From NCBI RefSeq assembly GCF_000815105.2, contig NZ_CP010310.2:5580001-5644000 (forward strand): 64,000 bases of DNA, read 5' to 3'. Origin of the DNA: Pandoraea pulmonicola (lineage in GTDB: Bacteria; Pseudomonadota; Gammaproteobacteria; Burkholderiales; Burkholderiaceae). The notes below the pieces were generated by a model. It was given only the letters and a program-made list of their open reading frames with translations, had not been told where the DNA came from and searched no databases. Position numbers and translations under genes: made by a program. The first letter of the stretch is position 1. Each line of letters begins with the position of its first letter. Of this stretch, positions 8,903 to 17,442 are shown in pieces.

Positions 8903-11571
8903 TTCGTGATCATTCCTTTCCACCCACCGCCCACGAGTGCGGCCACGTCGGCAAGCGTGAGCATCGGCGCGAGTCCGCCCGGCGTCATCAGGTAACGCGC
9001 TTCCCACTGGGGATCGAACTTGTCCTTGAAGCTGCGCAGGCCGCGGAAATTATAGAAACGCGCGCCGTGCGCGAACATCATGCGGCCGAAGCGGTGCCAG
9101 CGCGGGGCGAGCTGATGCGTCTCCATGCCCGACATCGGCGCCATGCCGAGACCAAAGCGCTGATAGCCCTGGGCCTTGAAGTGCAGCATCAGCTTCGCGA
9201 ACAGGAAGTCCATCGTACCGGACGGCGCGTCAGGCACCTGACGCATCAGATCGACGCTCGCCTCGATGCGTTGCACGTCGGGGCACATCAGTGTGGCGAA
9301 CGCCACGAGCCGCTCCTCGCGCCGCACGAGCGCCACCGGCTGACGCGCCACGTAGGCGTCGGCGAACGCGCCGAGAGAGAAGCCCTTCTCGCGCGTGTGC
9401 TGCCGTGCGAGCCACGCCTCGGACACGCGCCGCATTTCGGTCAGGTGCGGCGCGACCTCGGTCGCCGGCACGATCTCGAGCGTCAGTCCCTCGCGCTCGC
9501 CGCGCGCCACGCCATGCCGCAGATTTGCACGACGCGACCCCTGCAGACTGAACTCCGGCAGGCTCACGAATGCCTCCTCGCCGAGTTTGAAGGCGCGCAG
9601 GCCCGCGTCGATATACAGCGGCAACGCTTGCGGGCGAGTCTTGTAGAATGCGGCCCGCCCGCCGTGGGCGTCGGCCAGTTCGATGAAGCGCCAGATCAGC
9701 TCGGGCCATTCCTTCTGATCGCCAACCGGGTCGGAGAGCGAGACCCACGAACGGCGATGCTTCGCGTACATGATGAAAGCGTTGCCCGACGGCGAGAACA
9801 GGAAGCTCTTGTCGCCCATGAGGGCAAGGCAAGCATCGGCGGCGGGCTGTTTGCGGATGACTTCCTGCGCGCGCGTCAGCTCGTCCTCGCTCGCAGGCAC
9901 CATCGCTCCGGCGGACTGCCGCAGCAGTTGCCACAGCGACAGGCCGAGTCCGATCACCGCGACCACCATCAGCGCACGCATCGAGCGCGGTGCGTCGCCG
10001 TCGAACGTGAATTGCCACCAGAGCTGATTGGCGTATCCCACGCGCCGGTACGACATGAACATCAGCCAGGTGCAAGCGCCGAGCACCGAGAGCACCGCGA
10101 TGATCCAGCCCGGCTCGAACGTCTGCGTAAACAGCGACGAGCGCCGGTCGAACTGCTTGCGCGAAACGAGCAGCAACGTGGCCAGCACCGCCAGCACGAA
10201 GCATTCCGAGAGCGCGATGCCTTTGGGGATCGCCAGCACGGCGGCCACCACCGTCAAGCCGAGCGAGCCCCACCAGGCGGCATCGAGCCGGTGCAGCAGA
10301 CCGCGCGCGAGGAACAGCATCGCCAGTCCCGCCACGCTGCCCAGCAGGTGCGAGACTTCCACGAGGAAGAGCGGCACGTGGCGCCGCAGGAAGTCTTCGG
10401 CGTCGCGCGTCGCGGGCGTCACCCCCGAGATCAGCAGCATCACGCCGGCCACTAGCGTGAGCGCCGCCAGCACGCCCGGGAAGAGCCGTACCGCCGCGCG
10501 GCCGATCGGCGCGGCCGGTCCTCGCCGGAGCTCGAACCCCGCCAGCAGACAGGCGGCAAGCATCAACGGCAACAGGTAATAGATGCCGCGATAGAGCACC
10601 AGCGCCCCGGCCACCTGGCTCAACGGTGCGTGACCGTTCGTCGCGAGCAGGATCACCGCTTCGAACACGCCAACGCCGCCCGGCACGTGACTGAGCACGC
10701 CAAGCGCCATGGCGATCGCATAGAAGACGACGAAGGTCGGCAGGTCCACCACGCCTGCCGGCAACAGGCACCACAGCGCCGCCGCCGCCATGCCCAGGTC
10801 CGCCGCCGAGATGAGCAACTGGCGCAACGCCAGACGCAACGGCGGCAACGGCATCGCCCAGCGGCCGAACAGCGCCACCGTGCGCTTGCGCGCGCACAGT
10901 ACGAGAAACGCGGCGGCGCCCGCGAGCAGCAGTACGGCGAAGGCCTGCAGCAGCCATGCGGGCACCGGCACCAGCGCGGAAACGCGCGATGCACCCCACA
11001 ACATGCCCAGCGAGCCGAACACCGTCATGCCCAGGCCGAACGCAGCGGCGTTGAAAGCGACCGCCTGGGCGACCTTTGGGGCTTCGACGCCGGCGGCCGC
11101 GTACATCCGCATCCGGACGGTGCCACCGGTGAGCACGCCGAGGCCCACCGAATTGCCCAGCGCGTAGGCAATGAACGAGGTGAGTACGACCGTCGAGCGT
11201 TTGACCGTCACCCCGGCGAAGCGAAGCCCCGAGATGTCGTAGCCGGTAAGGGCGGCGTAGCTCGCCAGCGTTGCCAGCATGGCAAGGACGAGACGCGTCA
11301 CCGGCGTGCCATGGATCGCGGCGACGATGTCGTCGTAATGCACGTGGCGCAGCATGTGGTGAAGCGCGTCGAAGACGAAGAGGCCGAGCAGGGCGACGCC
11401 CGCCACGATCAGCCAGGGGCGCGCGGCCCCCCACGGAAAGCGCCGGAGCCCGCCGAGCCAACGCGCGGGGGCCGGCAGCGAGTGCCAGGCATCCTGCGCG
11501 GCGTCGGGCAGCGCCACGGAGGAAGAAGCATCGGCGGGCCGGCTCGGGCGCGCACGGGAGGGTTCAGTCAT
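8899..11571 (-). CDS. mprF: Bifunctional phosphatidylglycerol lysyltransferase / flippase MprF (LpiA)
   Basis: An 890-residue protein with about 14 transmembrane segments in the first 530 residues (flippase region, including the GNSVGLGVLTGGTVRMRMYAA-like signature near 150) and a soluble C-terminal DUF2156/GNAT-like synthase domain (about 560-880, with GMAPMSGMETH and FARGLRSFKDKF-like FRGLRSFKDKF near the end). It transfers lysine, or alanine in some relatives, from aminoacyl-tRNA to phosphatidylglycerol, which gives resistance to cationic peptides and acid. The ATG at 11569-11571 is preferred over a start 18 codons upstream because the residues before it look unconserved. It is the first gene of an operon with acvB. 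Confidence 0.93.
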   Translation of the reverse strand: MTEPSRARPSRPADASSSVALPDAAQDAWHSLPAPARWLGGLRRFPWGAARPWLIVAGVALLGLFVFDALHHMLRHVHYDDIVAAIHGTPVTRLVLAMLATLASYAALTGYDISGLRFAGVTVKRSTVVLTSFIAYALGNSVGLGVLTGGTVRMRMYAAAGVEAPKVAQAVAFNAAAFGLGMTVFGSLGMLWGASRVSALVPVPAWLLQAFAVLLLAGAAAFLVLCARKRTVALFGRWAMPLPPLRLALRQLLISAADLGMAAAALWCLLPAGVVDLPTFVVFYAIAMALGVLSHVPGGVGVFEAVILLATNGHAPLSQVAGALVLYRGIYYLLPLMLAACLLAGFELRRGPAAPIGRAAVRLFPGVLAALTLVAGVMLLISGVTPATRDAEDFLRRHVPLFLVEVSHLLGSVAGLAMLFLARGLLHRLDAAWWGSLGLTVVAAVLAIPKGIALSECFVLAVLATLLLVSRKQFDRRSSLFTQTFEPGWIIAVLSVLGACTWLMFMSYRRVGYANQLWWQFTFDGDAPRSMRALMVVAVIGLGLSLWQLLRQSAGAMVPASEDELTRAQEVIRKQPAADACLALMGDKSFLFSPSGNAFIMYAKHRRSWVSLSDPVGDQKEWPELIWRFIELADAHGGRAAFYKTRPQALPLYIDAGLRAFKLGEEAFVSLPEFSLQGSRRANLRHGVARGEREGLTLEIVPATEVAPHLTEMRRVSEAWLARQHTREKGFSLGAFADAYVARQPVALVRREERLVAFATLMCPDVQRIEASVDLMRQVPDAPSGTMDFLFAKLMLHFKAQGYQRFGLGMAPMSGMETHQLAPRWHRFGRMMFAHGARFYNFRGLRSFKDKFDPQWEARYLMTPGGLAPMLTLADVAALVGGGWKGMITK

Positions 11572-12074
11572 GTATCGGTCGATCCTTCGGCCGGCACGAC
11601 GCCACCTTGGGGACGCCGCCCCCACGGCCTATGGGCGAGTCGGAGCCTGTTCGTGAGATAGCTTACACCCCGATACGTAACAGGTCTTGTCGGTGCGGCG
11701 CTGACACCGCACTCCATTTCATCACGCGTGGGACGGCCTCCCGGTTGACCAGCCGGCCCGCTTGCCACAGGCAACTCGGCCCGATGCCTCGATGAACGAG
11801 CGAGTACCGAAGGGGGCGTGGCGGCACACCTCTGGCGCTCGCCCCGCAGCACGGGCGAGTCGCGAAACCATTACGCCGGACCATGGTCGACGGGCCGCGA
11901 TATATGCAATTTAATGTAAAATGCACGGATTTTGCTGGTATTTAAGCGAAGTTTTCCTGAATTTCGATCACTTTTGAAGATTGCCGCAGAGCGGCAAGTG
12001 CGCACTCCGAACCGTTCCGACTCCGAAGAGGGTCGATTGGCGGTTCGAAGGATCGTGCGCGGGGGGAATTGATA
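11572..12074. other. Intergenic region between mprF and the serine hydrolase gene (divergent)
   Basis: About 500 bp with no supported gene. A hairpin (CTCGCCC 11838-11844, GGGCGAG 11853-11859) is visible. The stretch from about 11900 to 11950 is unusually AT-rich for the region (several TTTAA and TAAAAT words) and is the likely promoter zone of the downstream serine hydrolase gene. The mprF promoter should lie nearer 11600-11700 on the other strand, but no clear -35/-10 pair stands out. Confidence 0.4.
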
Positions 12075-13382
12075 ATGAATGTCGTACGGCACGGCCGTTC
12101 GGCAGGGGCACGTCTGAGCGCGTCGTTCGCATGGCGATGGCATTCGCATGCCGTTGCGCGCACTTTGGGTCAATCCGGCGCGCCGCTGCGGCGTGCCGTC
12201 CTCACGCTCCTGCTGGGCGTCACCCTCTTGGCGAACGCTGGCTACGCCGTGGCCCAGGCCGTCGCACCGGCCGCTGCCCAACCGGCTTCGTCGGCCTCGT
12301 CGGCCTCGTCGGCCAATGCGGCGAGCGTCGTGGTCGCCATGCCGTCGTCGGGTCCGGCCACACCGATCACGCCCGCTGTGCCGATCGGTCAGGCCACTCT
12401 CACGCAAGGCGTGGCGCAGCTCAAGGAGCGCTACAACCTCTCGCACGTGTGGCTGCGCACCGAGTCGGACAATGGCGCAATGCTCGAAGCGGCCACGCCC
12501 GGCGACGAAGTGCAGCAATTGTTGCCGGTGGCGAGTCTGTCGAAGTCGGTCACGGCCATCGGCATCGCCCTGCTCGTGCAGCGCGGCCAGCTTTCGCTCG
12601 ACGCCAGGCTCGGCGATCTTCTCGACACCTACGCAAAGCAACACGGCAAGCCGCTGGACCCGACGCTGCGCGAACTGACCGTGCGGCGGCTGCTCGCCCA
12701 CCGCGCGGGCCTCGCCACCAACGGCTTCAACGATCCCGTCAACGGCCTGTTCAGCGGATTGGCGATCCGGCGCGTGGGCGGCAGCGCCGACTTCTTCAAC
12801 TATCTCGACGCCGGGGACGCCGGCCATTCGACGGGCAAATCCGACTTCGTCTACTCCAATGTCTCGTACCTGTTGCTCGGGATGGTGATCGAAGCCGTCT
12901 CCGGCCAGGACTACAAGACGTTCTGCGAAACACAGATCTTCGCACCGCTCGGCGTGACCGACGCGAAGCTGCCCGACAGTTGGCGGCTGCTCGCGCCGTT
13001 CGCGGGATGGCAGATGTCGACGGGTGCGCTGCTCAAGGTATGGCGCGTGTTCGACGTCCGGCGCCCCACGCTGCTCACCGAGAAGACGCTTCGCACGCTG
13101 TTGCTCGACAAACAGTCGGGGCCGGTCAACGCCGATCGCGACGTGTATTACACGCTGGGGGTGTTTCTGCTCGCCGGCGCCGGCGAGCGCAGCTACCGGA
13201 TCAGTCACGACGGCATCGCCGACTTCTTCCGCACGCAATCGACTTACTACACCGTCGTGGAGAAGACCGTGCCGGGTGACAGCTGGGCGCTCGTGGTATC
13301 ACCGATTCCGTCGCGCGGTCAGTTCGGCGCGATCCAGCGCGACGTGCGCAGGATGATCCGCCAGGCGCGTCTGGTGCCGTAA
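12075..13382 (+). CDS. Secreted serine hydrolase, class C beta-lactamase / penicillin-binding-protein fold
   Basis: Protein of 435 residues. A long N-terminus with a signal segment (about 38-61, ending AVAQ) leads to an Ala/Ser-rich linker (70-95) and then a beta-lactamase-type domain. Catalytic motifs are SLSK (Ser154, Lys157), HRAGL (209-213) and YSN (260-262), the SxxK and YxN pair of class C beta-lactamase, EstB and DD-peptidase relatives. The third KTG-like box is not obvious, so true beta-lactam hydrolysis is doubtful; an esterase or peptidase acting in the periplasm is as likely. No ampR-like regulator is adjacent. The ATG at 12075 follows a G-rich ribosome site. Confidence 0.8.
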   Translation: MNVVRHGRSAGARLSASFAWRWHSHAVARTLGQSGAPLRRAVLTLLLGVTLLANAGYAVAQAVAPAAAQPASSASSASSANAASVVVAMPSSGPATPITPAVPIGQATLTQGVAQLKERYNLSHVWLRTESDNGAMLEAATPGDEVQQLLPVASLSKSVTAIGIALLVQRGQLSLDARLGDLLDTYAKQHGKPLDPTLRELTVRRLLAHRAGLATNGFNDPVNGLFSGLAIRRVGGSADFFNYLDAGDAGHSTGKSDFVYSNVSYLLLGMVIEAVSGQDYKTFCETQIFAPLGVTDAKLPDSWRLLAPFAGWQMSTGALLKVWRVFDVRRPTLLTEKTLRTLLLDKQSGPVNADRDVYYTLGVFLLAGAGERSYRISHDGIADFFRTQSTYYTVVEKTVPGDSWALVVSPIPSRGQFGAIQRDVRRMIRQARLVP

Positions 13383-13450
13383 CCTGATGCCGTGAGTTTC
13401 GCGGCGCTGGCGCGTCGGTTCGCAACGCCGTCGCTGTGGCGTCTTCGGGA

Positions 13451-13804
13451 TCAGTCGGCCACGGCGCCTTCCGTCGCGGTCGTGGCTTCGGCGCAAGCTG
13501 CGCCGTCGATGCCATCGTCACCGCTGTCGCCGAAGTCGCAGACGAAGGTGCCCGCCACGAGCTCGCGCTTCTGTCCTGCCGTGAGCCGCTTGACACGATA
13601 TTCGGCCCGCGAGGCCGCCGCGCGGTCGGCGAAGGTCAGCGAGAGCAAAATCCGCGACGGAGGATAGGCGCGTGTGAAACGCGCGCCCTTGCCCGCCACG
13701 TGAGCGGCATAGCGTGCCTCGACGTCGACGGTGATGCCGGTATAGATGCGTCCGCCGGCACACTCCAGCAGATAGAGAAACCACGGCCTGGGGGGCGCCG
13801 TCAT
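13451..13804 (-). CDS. GIY-YIG domain protein (YhbQ/UPF0213-like)
   Basis: A 117-residue protein carrying a single GIY-YIG nuclease-fold domain: WFLYLLECAGGRIYTGITVD at residues 8-27 supplies the paired Tyr motif (as LYL and IYTGIT), followed by RYAAHVAGKGARFTR and the conserved EYRVKRL helix. Stand-alone proteins of this size (E. coli YhbQ type) are linked to DNA damage or exonuclease activity but are poorly characterised. Its ATG at 13802-13804 overlaps the stop codon of the AraC-type gene by 4 bp, so translation is coupled. The last 25 residues are acidic and Ala/Thr-rich. Confidence 0.85.
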   Translation of the reverse strand: MTAPPRPWFLYLLECAGGRIYTGITVDVEARYAAHVAGKGARFTRAYPPSRILLSLTFADRAAASRAEYRVKRLTAGQKRELVAGTFVCDFGDSGDDGIDGAACAEATTATEGAVAD

Positions 13805-14613
13805 AGCTTCGCCCTTTCCTCTCGCGTGAACTCGCGCGGCGAGACGCCGAGCGCACGGCGGAACATCGCCGAGAACGCCGCCGGAGTCGCATAGCCGAGA
13901 CGTGCCGCCACCATCGCCACCGGCACCCCGCGCACCATCCAGTCGACAGCGCGCGCGAGCCGCACCTGCTGTCGCCACGCGCCGAAGCTCGTCCCCAGCT
14001 CCGTGCTGAACAGTCGGGCGAGCGTGCGTTCGGAGGCGCCCACGTCGTCGGCCCATTGCGCGAGCGAACGGTCGTCGTCGGGGTGCTCCATCAGCGCATC
14101 GCACAATTGCCTCAAGCGCCGGTCGGCGGGTCGCTTCAGATCCAGCGACGCAGGCGGCGCGACGCGCAGCTCTTCGATCAGAAGGGACGTCGCAAGCGCG
14201 TGGCGCGGATCCGACGTGGGCATGCCACTCGCCAGCGCCGCCGCGAGGTCGCGCAGCAACGGCGAGACTTCGAGCACCAGACAGCGATCCGGCGGCAGGG
14301 GCGACGCCTCGGGCAACAGGTAGACAGCGTAGAACTGCGCTTCGCCCAGCACGGCCACTTCATGCGGAATGCCCGCCGGCACCCACGCGGCGCGAAACAC
14401 CGGCGCCACGAGGCTCGACTCGCCCGCCGTGATGCGCAAGCCGCCACGCTGCGGGCAGATGAGCTGCCCCCATTCGTGGCGATGTGGTTCGATGCGCGCA
14501 TCCGGCGGCGGCGTGCGCAGATGCGCGACGACGGGCACGTCAGGGCTCGGCGCCGTGCGGGGCATGGGAATGTAACGGGGGCGCTCGGCGGGCGCGGAAG
14601 CTGAGCGTGGCAT
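13801..14613 (-). CDS. AraC family transcriptional regulator (cupin sensor, NimR-like)
   Basis: Protein of 270 residues: an N-terminal cupin-type sensor domain (about 20-120, with PHRHEWGQLI) and a C-terminal AraC double helix-turn-helix (about 165-265), ending with the second-HTH signature GYATPAAFSAMFRRALGVSPREF. The architecture matches the NimR/YdeO-like group that controls a divergent transporter. Here the divergent neighbour is the DASS transporter 150 bp away, which makes it the likely target. The ATG at 14611-14613 is preferred; a GTG 13 codons upstream is possible. The gene ends by overlapping the GIY-YIG gene. Confidence 0.88.
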   Translation of the reverse strand: MPRSASAPAERPRYIPMPRTAPSPDVPVVAHLRTPPPDARIEPHRHEWGQLICPQRGGLRITAGESSLVAPVFRAAWVPAGIPHEVAVLGEAQFYAVYLLPEASPLPPDRCLVLEVSPLLRDLAAALASGMPTSDPRHALATSLLIEELRVAPPASLDLKRPADRRLRQLCDALMEHPDDDRSLAQWADDVGASERTLARLFSTELGTSFGAWRQQVRLARAVDWMVRGVPVAMVAARLGYATPAAFSAMFRRALGVSPREFTREERAKL

Positions 14614-14667
14614 GTTCTCGATGGTATTTGTCCTGATCGGGGTGTCGTGCACCGGAACGAGTCGCTA

Positions 14668-14680
14668 GCATACGATATGC
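14668..14680. promoter_or_regulatory. Small inverted repeat in the araC-type/DASS divergent promoter
   Basis: GCATACGATATGC has perfect 5-bp arms around CGA and lies between the two divergent start codons (54 bp from the AraC-type start, 82 bp from the transporter start). It is a candidate regulator site; short repeats like this also occur by chance. Confidence 0.35.
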
Positions 14681-14762
14681 CCGGCGCGATGCAAGCCACC
14701 GGCTCCGCCGCCGCAACGCACAACGAGACAGCCCCTGGCCCATCACGACAACGACAAGCGCC

Positions 14763-16238
14763 ATGACCGAATCCCCCTCTCGCGACACCCCCACATCATC
14801 GCCTGCCGCCGACTCGCTGCGTCGCGAAGCGTTGCGCGCCCGCCTGGGCGCCCGCTTGCGCACATTGGGCAGCTACGCCGTCTATGCCCTGCTCGCCCTC
14901 GCCTTGTGGGCCGCGGGCCACGGTAGCGAAGCGCTTGGCCTCGGGCCGGCGGCGGCGCAGGCCGCGGTGCTGGTGGTGTTTACCATCGGCGCGTGGGCTT
15001 TCGGACTGTTCCCCGAACCGATCACGACACTCACGTTCTTCCTGCTCGCCACCCTGCTGCGCGTGGCCAAGCCGGAAGTCATCTTCGCGGGATTCCATTC
15101 GGCGGCGTGGTGGCTGGTGTTCGGCGGCACGGTCACCGGCATCGCGGTGCGCACGACAGGACTTGGCTCGCGTCTGGCCGCCACGTTGTTCGATCTCAAG
15201 CGACCGACCTACGCGCGCTATGTCGCCTCGGTCATGGTCGCGTGTGTGGGACTGGCGTTCGTGATGCCGTCGACGACCGGGCGCATTCTGCTGCTCATCC
15301 CCATCGTGCTGGCGCTCGCCGACCGGATCGGACTGAGCGAGGGACGGCGCGGGCGCACCGGTCTCGTCATGACCGTCGCGGCGGCCAGCTACATGCCGCC
15401 CACGACGATCCTGCCGGCCAACATCCCGAACAGCGTGCTGATGGGAGCCGCGGACTCGTTCTACGGCGTCAAGCTGCACTACGCGCCGTATCTGCTGCTG
15501 CACTTCCCGGTGCTCGGTGCGCTCAAGGCGGCCATTCTCGTGTGGGTCATCTGTCGCCTGTTCCCCGACGACGGTCCGCTCACGCAGGCCAAGGATGCCG
15601 CCCCGCCGCCCTTCACCGCCGATGCGCGACGCCTGTCGGTGCTGCTCGCCCTCGCGCTCGCCGGCTTCGCGACCGATGCGTGGCATGGCATCTCCCCGGC
15701 GTGGATCTCCGTGGCGGCGGCCATCGTCTGTCTGCTGCCCGCGGTTCACATCATCTCGCCGAAGACGTTCACCGAGCAGATGCACGTCACGCCGCTCGTC
15801 TACGTGGCGGGCTTTCTGGGGGTGGGCGCCGTGGTGGCCGACACCGGCCTCGGCGAAAAGGTGGCGCGGCTGTGTCTGGACGCCATCGGCATGACGCCCG
15901 GCACGCCGGTGATCAACGCCGCGTGGCTCGTCGTCATCGGCGCGGCGATCGGACTCGTCGCCACGCTGCCCGGGCTGCCCGCGGTGCTCACACCGCTCGC
16001 GGGCCAGCTTTCCAGCGCGAGCGGCCTGCCGCTCTATACCGTGCTGATGCTGCAGGTGCCCGTGTTCTCCACGGTCCTGCTGCCGTACCAGAGTCCGCCG
16101 ATGATGATCGCGATGCATCTGGGCGGCGTCGGAATGCGCGACGGCACCCGCCTCACCGTCGCCATGACAATCATCACACTCGTGTTCCTGTTCCCGCTCG
16201 ATTACCTCTGGTGGCGTGTCTTAGGCATGCTTCCTTGA
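14763..16238 (+). CDS. DASS/SLC13-family anion transporter (citrate-dicarboxylate type)
   Basis: A 491-residue inner-membrane protein with about 12 hydrophobic helices. The first helix starts near residue 35; PSTTGRILLLIPIVLALADRIG (about 170-191) and the corresponding C-terminal half segment LPYQSPPMM (about 440) are the paired re-entrant motifs expected of the divalent anion:sodium symporter superfamily. Substrates in this family are di- and tricarboxylates or sulfate; the exact one is unknown. It is transcribed away from the AraC-type gene. Its last 18 bp overlap the end of the convergent SseE-like gene. Confidence 0.85.
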   Translation: MTESPSRDTPTSSPAADSLRREALRARLGARLRTLGSYAVYALLALALWAAGHGSEALGLGPAAAQAAVLVVFTIGAWAFGLFPEPITTLTFFLLATLLRVAKPEVIFAGFHSAAWWLVFGGTVTGIAVRTTGLGSRLAATLFDLKRPTYARYVASVMVACVGLAFVMPSTTGRILLLIPIVLALADRIGLSEGRRGRTGLVMTVAAASYMPPTTILPANIPNSVLMGAADSFYGVKLHYAPYLLLHFPVLGALKAAILVWVICRLFPDDGPLTQAKDAAPPPFTADARRLSVLLALALAGFATDAWHGISPAWISVAAAIVCLLPAVHIISPKTFTEQMHVTPLVYVAGFLGVGAVVADTGLGEKVARLCLDAIGMTPGTPVINAAWLVVIGAAIGLVATLPGLPAVLTPLAGQLSSASGLPLYTVLMLQVPVFSTVLLPYQSPPMMIAMHLGGVGMRDGTRLTVAMTIITLVFLFPLDYLWWRVLGMLP

Positions 16239-16673
16239 GACCAGACGCCGGCTCGTGCACTCGCGACAGAAGACGAGCCAGCGGTCGCCGTCCTCGTCGC
16301 GCCAGCACGCGCCTTCGCGCTCCAGAATGGCCGTGAGCCGCAGGCGGGCTTCGCGAAGACGAATGTCGCTCACGCCGGGCAGGATCATGCCGCGCACGTA
16401 GGCGACATGGGGCACCGTGCGAAGCAACTGCCGGATGAGCTGGCAGAAGCGTCGCACGGCATGCTCGCCCGTCATCGTCGTCGTGCCCTGCCGGAAGTCG
16501 GTGATCGTGAGCACGACGCCCGATGCGCCCTTGTCCAGCCGGTGGCAGAGCGACAGTTCGGCGTTCTCGATGCGATGCCCCAGCACGATATGGGTGCGCT
16601 CGCAGACCTCGGCGCGCGCCGTGAAACGGTGACTCCGAAAGAATGCTGCAACGGCGCGCTCACAGACGGTCAT
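16221..16673 (-). CDS. SseE-like type III secretion operon protein
   Basis: A 150-residue protein, the last gene of the type III translocon operon, 24 bp after sctB. Recalled Salmonella SseE shows a similar pattern: an N-terminal RSHRFTARAEVCERTHIVLGH segment here against RRHQVFTEPAYLGETAILLGQ-type there, and a C-terminal DGDRWLVF against DGDNWTVL. Position after the sctB/sseD-like gene is also the same as in SPI-2. SseE is thought to help the translocators as a small chaperone-like protein; its precise role is not settled. No signal peptide is present, and several Cys residues are unusual for a chaperone. The gene overlaps the 3' end of the convergent transporter gene by 18 bp. Confidence 0.6.
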   Translation of the reverse strand: MTVCERAVAAFFRSHRFTARAEVCERTHIVLGHRIENAELSLCHRLDKGASGVVLTITDFRQGTTTMTGEHAVRRFCQLIRQLLRTVPHVAYVRGMILPGVSDIRLREARLRLTAILEREGACWRDEDGDRWLVFCRECTSRRLVSRKHA

Positions 16674-16697
16674 GGCGTATCCACGGTTGGGAAAGGG

Positions 16698-17339
16698 TTA
16701 GCGGATCGCTTCGTAGAGCTTGGCCAGATGCTGCCCGGCCATGCCGTAAAGCTGACGGGAGACGTCGCGCATTTCGGCGCTCGCCGTGTCGATGCGCTGA
16801 CGCAGACGTTCGTTGGTGCGGCGTGTTTCGTCAGTCAGCGAATTGGCGAATTCCCCGACGACTTCGTTGTCGCGACCACGGTTGGACAGGTCCGCTGCCG
16901 CGAACTCGAACGCGGGCTTGCCGAATTGCCCCACGCCGCTCACGACGCCGCCGATCGCCTGCCCGATCTCGAGTTTGTCGCGCAGACCGTAGCGCGCGCC
17001 GACCACGCTGCCCCCGAGCGACAGCACTCCCGTGAAGAGCGAGCCGCCCGCCTGGGTCATGGCGGCGTCGTAGTGCTTGCGATTCGCGCGGTACTTCTCG
17101 TCGCGTGCCGCCACGCCGCGCGCGAACAGCATCACGTCGTGCCGGGTGCGATAGGCCTGATCGGTGTTGCGCTCGCCGCTGCGAATCTCGATCATGAGTT
17201 TCGCGAGCAGCATCAGCGTCACGAGGCCATCCGTTGCCGTCCCCGTTCGCACCGTACTGATGGGCGCCATCGGGCGGGTAGTCTCCGGTTCGCCGTGCGG
17301 CTTCGGCACCGGGGTGTTCGAAATTGCCATGTGGGACAT
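16698..17339 (-). CDS. sctB: Type III secretion translocon minor subunit SctB (SseD/EspB/YopD-like)
   Basis: Protein of 213 residues. One moderately hydrophobic stretch (about 90-125, QAGGSLFTGVLSLGGSVVGA) is followed by long amphipathic helices up to the C-terminus (IDTASAEMRDVSRQLYGMAG), the plan of the small translocator that forms the host-membrane pore with SctE. An N-terminal region rich in Pro/Thr fits a secreted T3SS substrate. The ATG at 17337-17339 has GGAG six bases upstream; MAIS nine bases later is an alternative. It follows sctE by 103 bp and precedes the SseE-like gene. Confidence 0.75.
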   Translation of the reverse strand: MSHMAISNTPVPKPHGEPETTRPMAPISTVRTGTATDGLVTLMLLAKLMIEIRSGERNTDQAYRTRHDVMLFARGVAARDEKYRANRKHYDAAMTQAGGSLFTGVLSLGGSVVGARYGLRDKLEIGQAIGGVVSGVGQFGKPAFEFAAADLSNRGRDNEVVGEFANSLTDETRRTNERLRQRIDTASAEMRDVSRQLYGMAGQHLAKLYEAIR

Positions 17340-17442
17340 CTCAGACTCCGTGTTGTGAAGACGCGGCACGCGCCGCGTCGTTGCGTTCGAAAGCGAGGGA
17401 CAGGAAGACAGGGTGACGAACCGTCCTCGCCGAATGGCTTGC

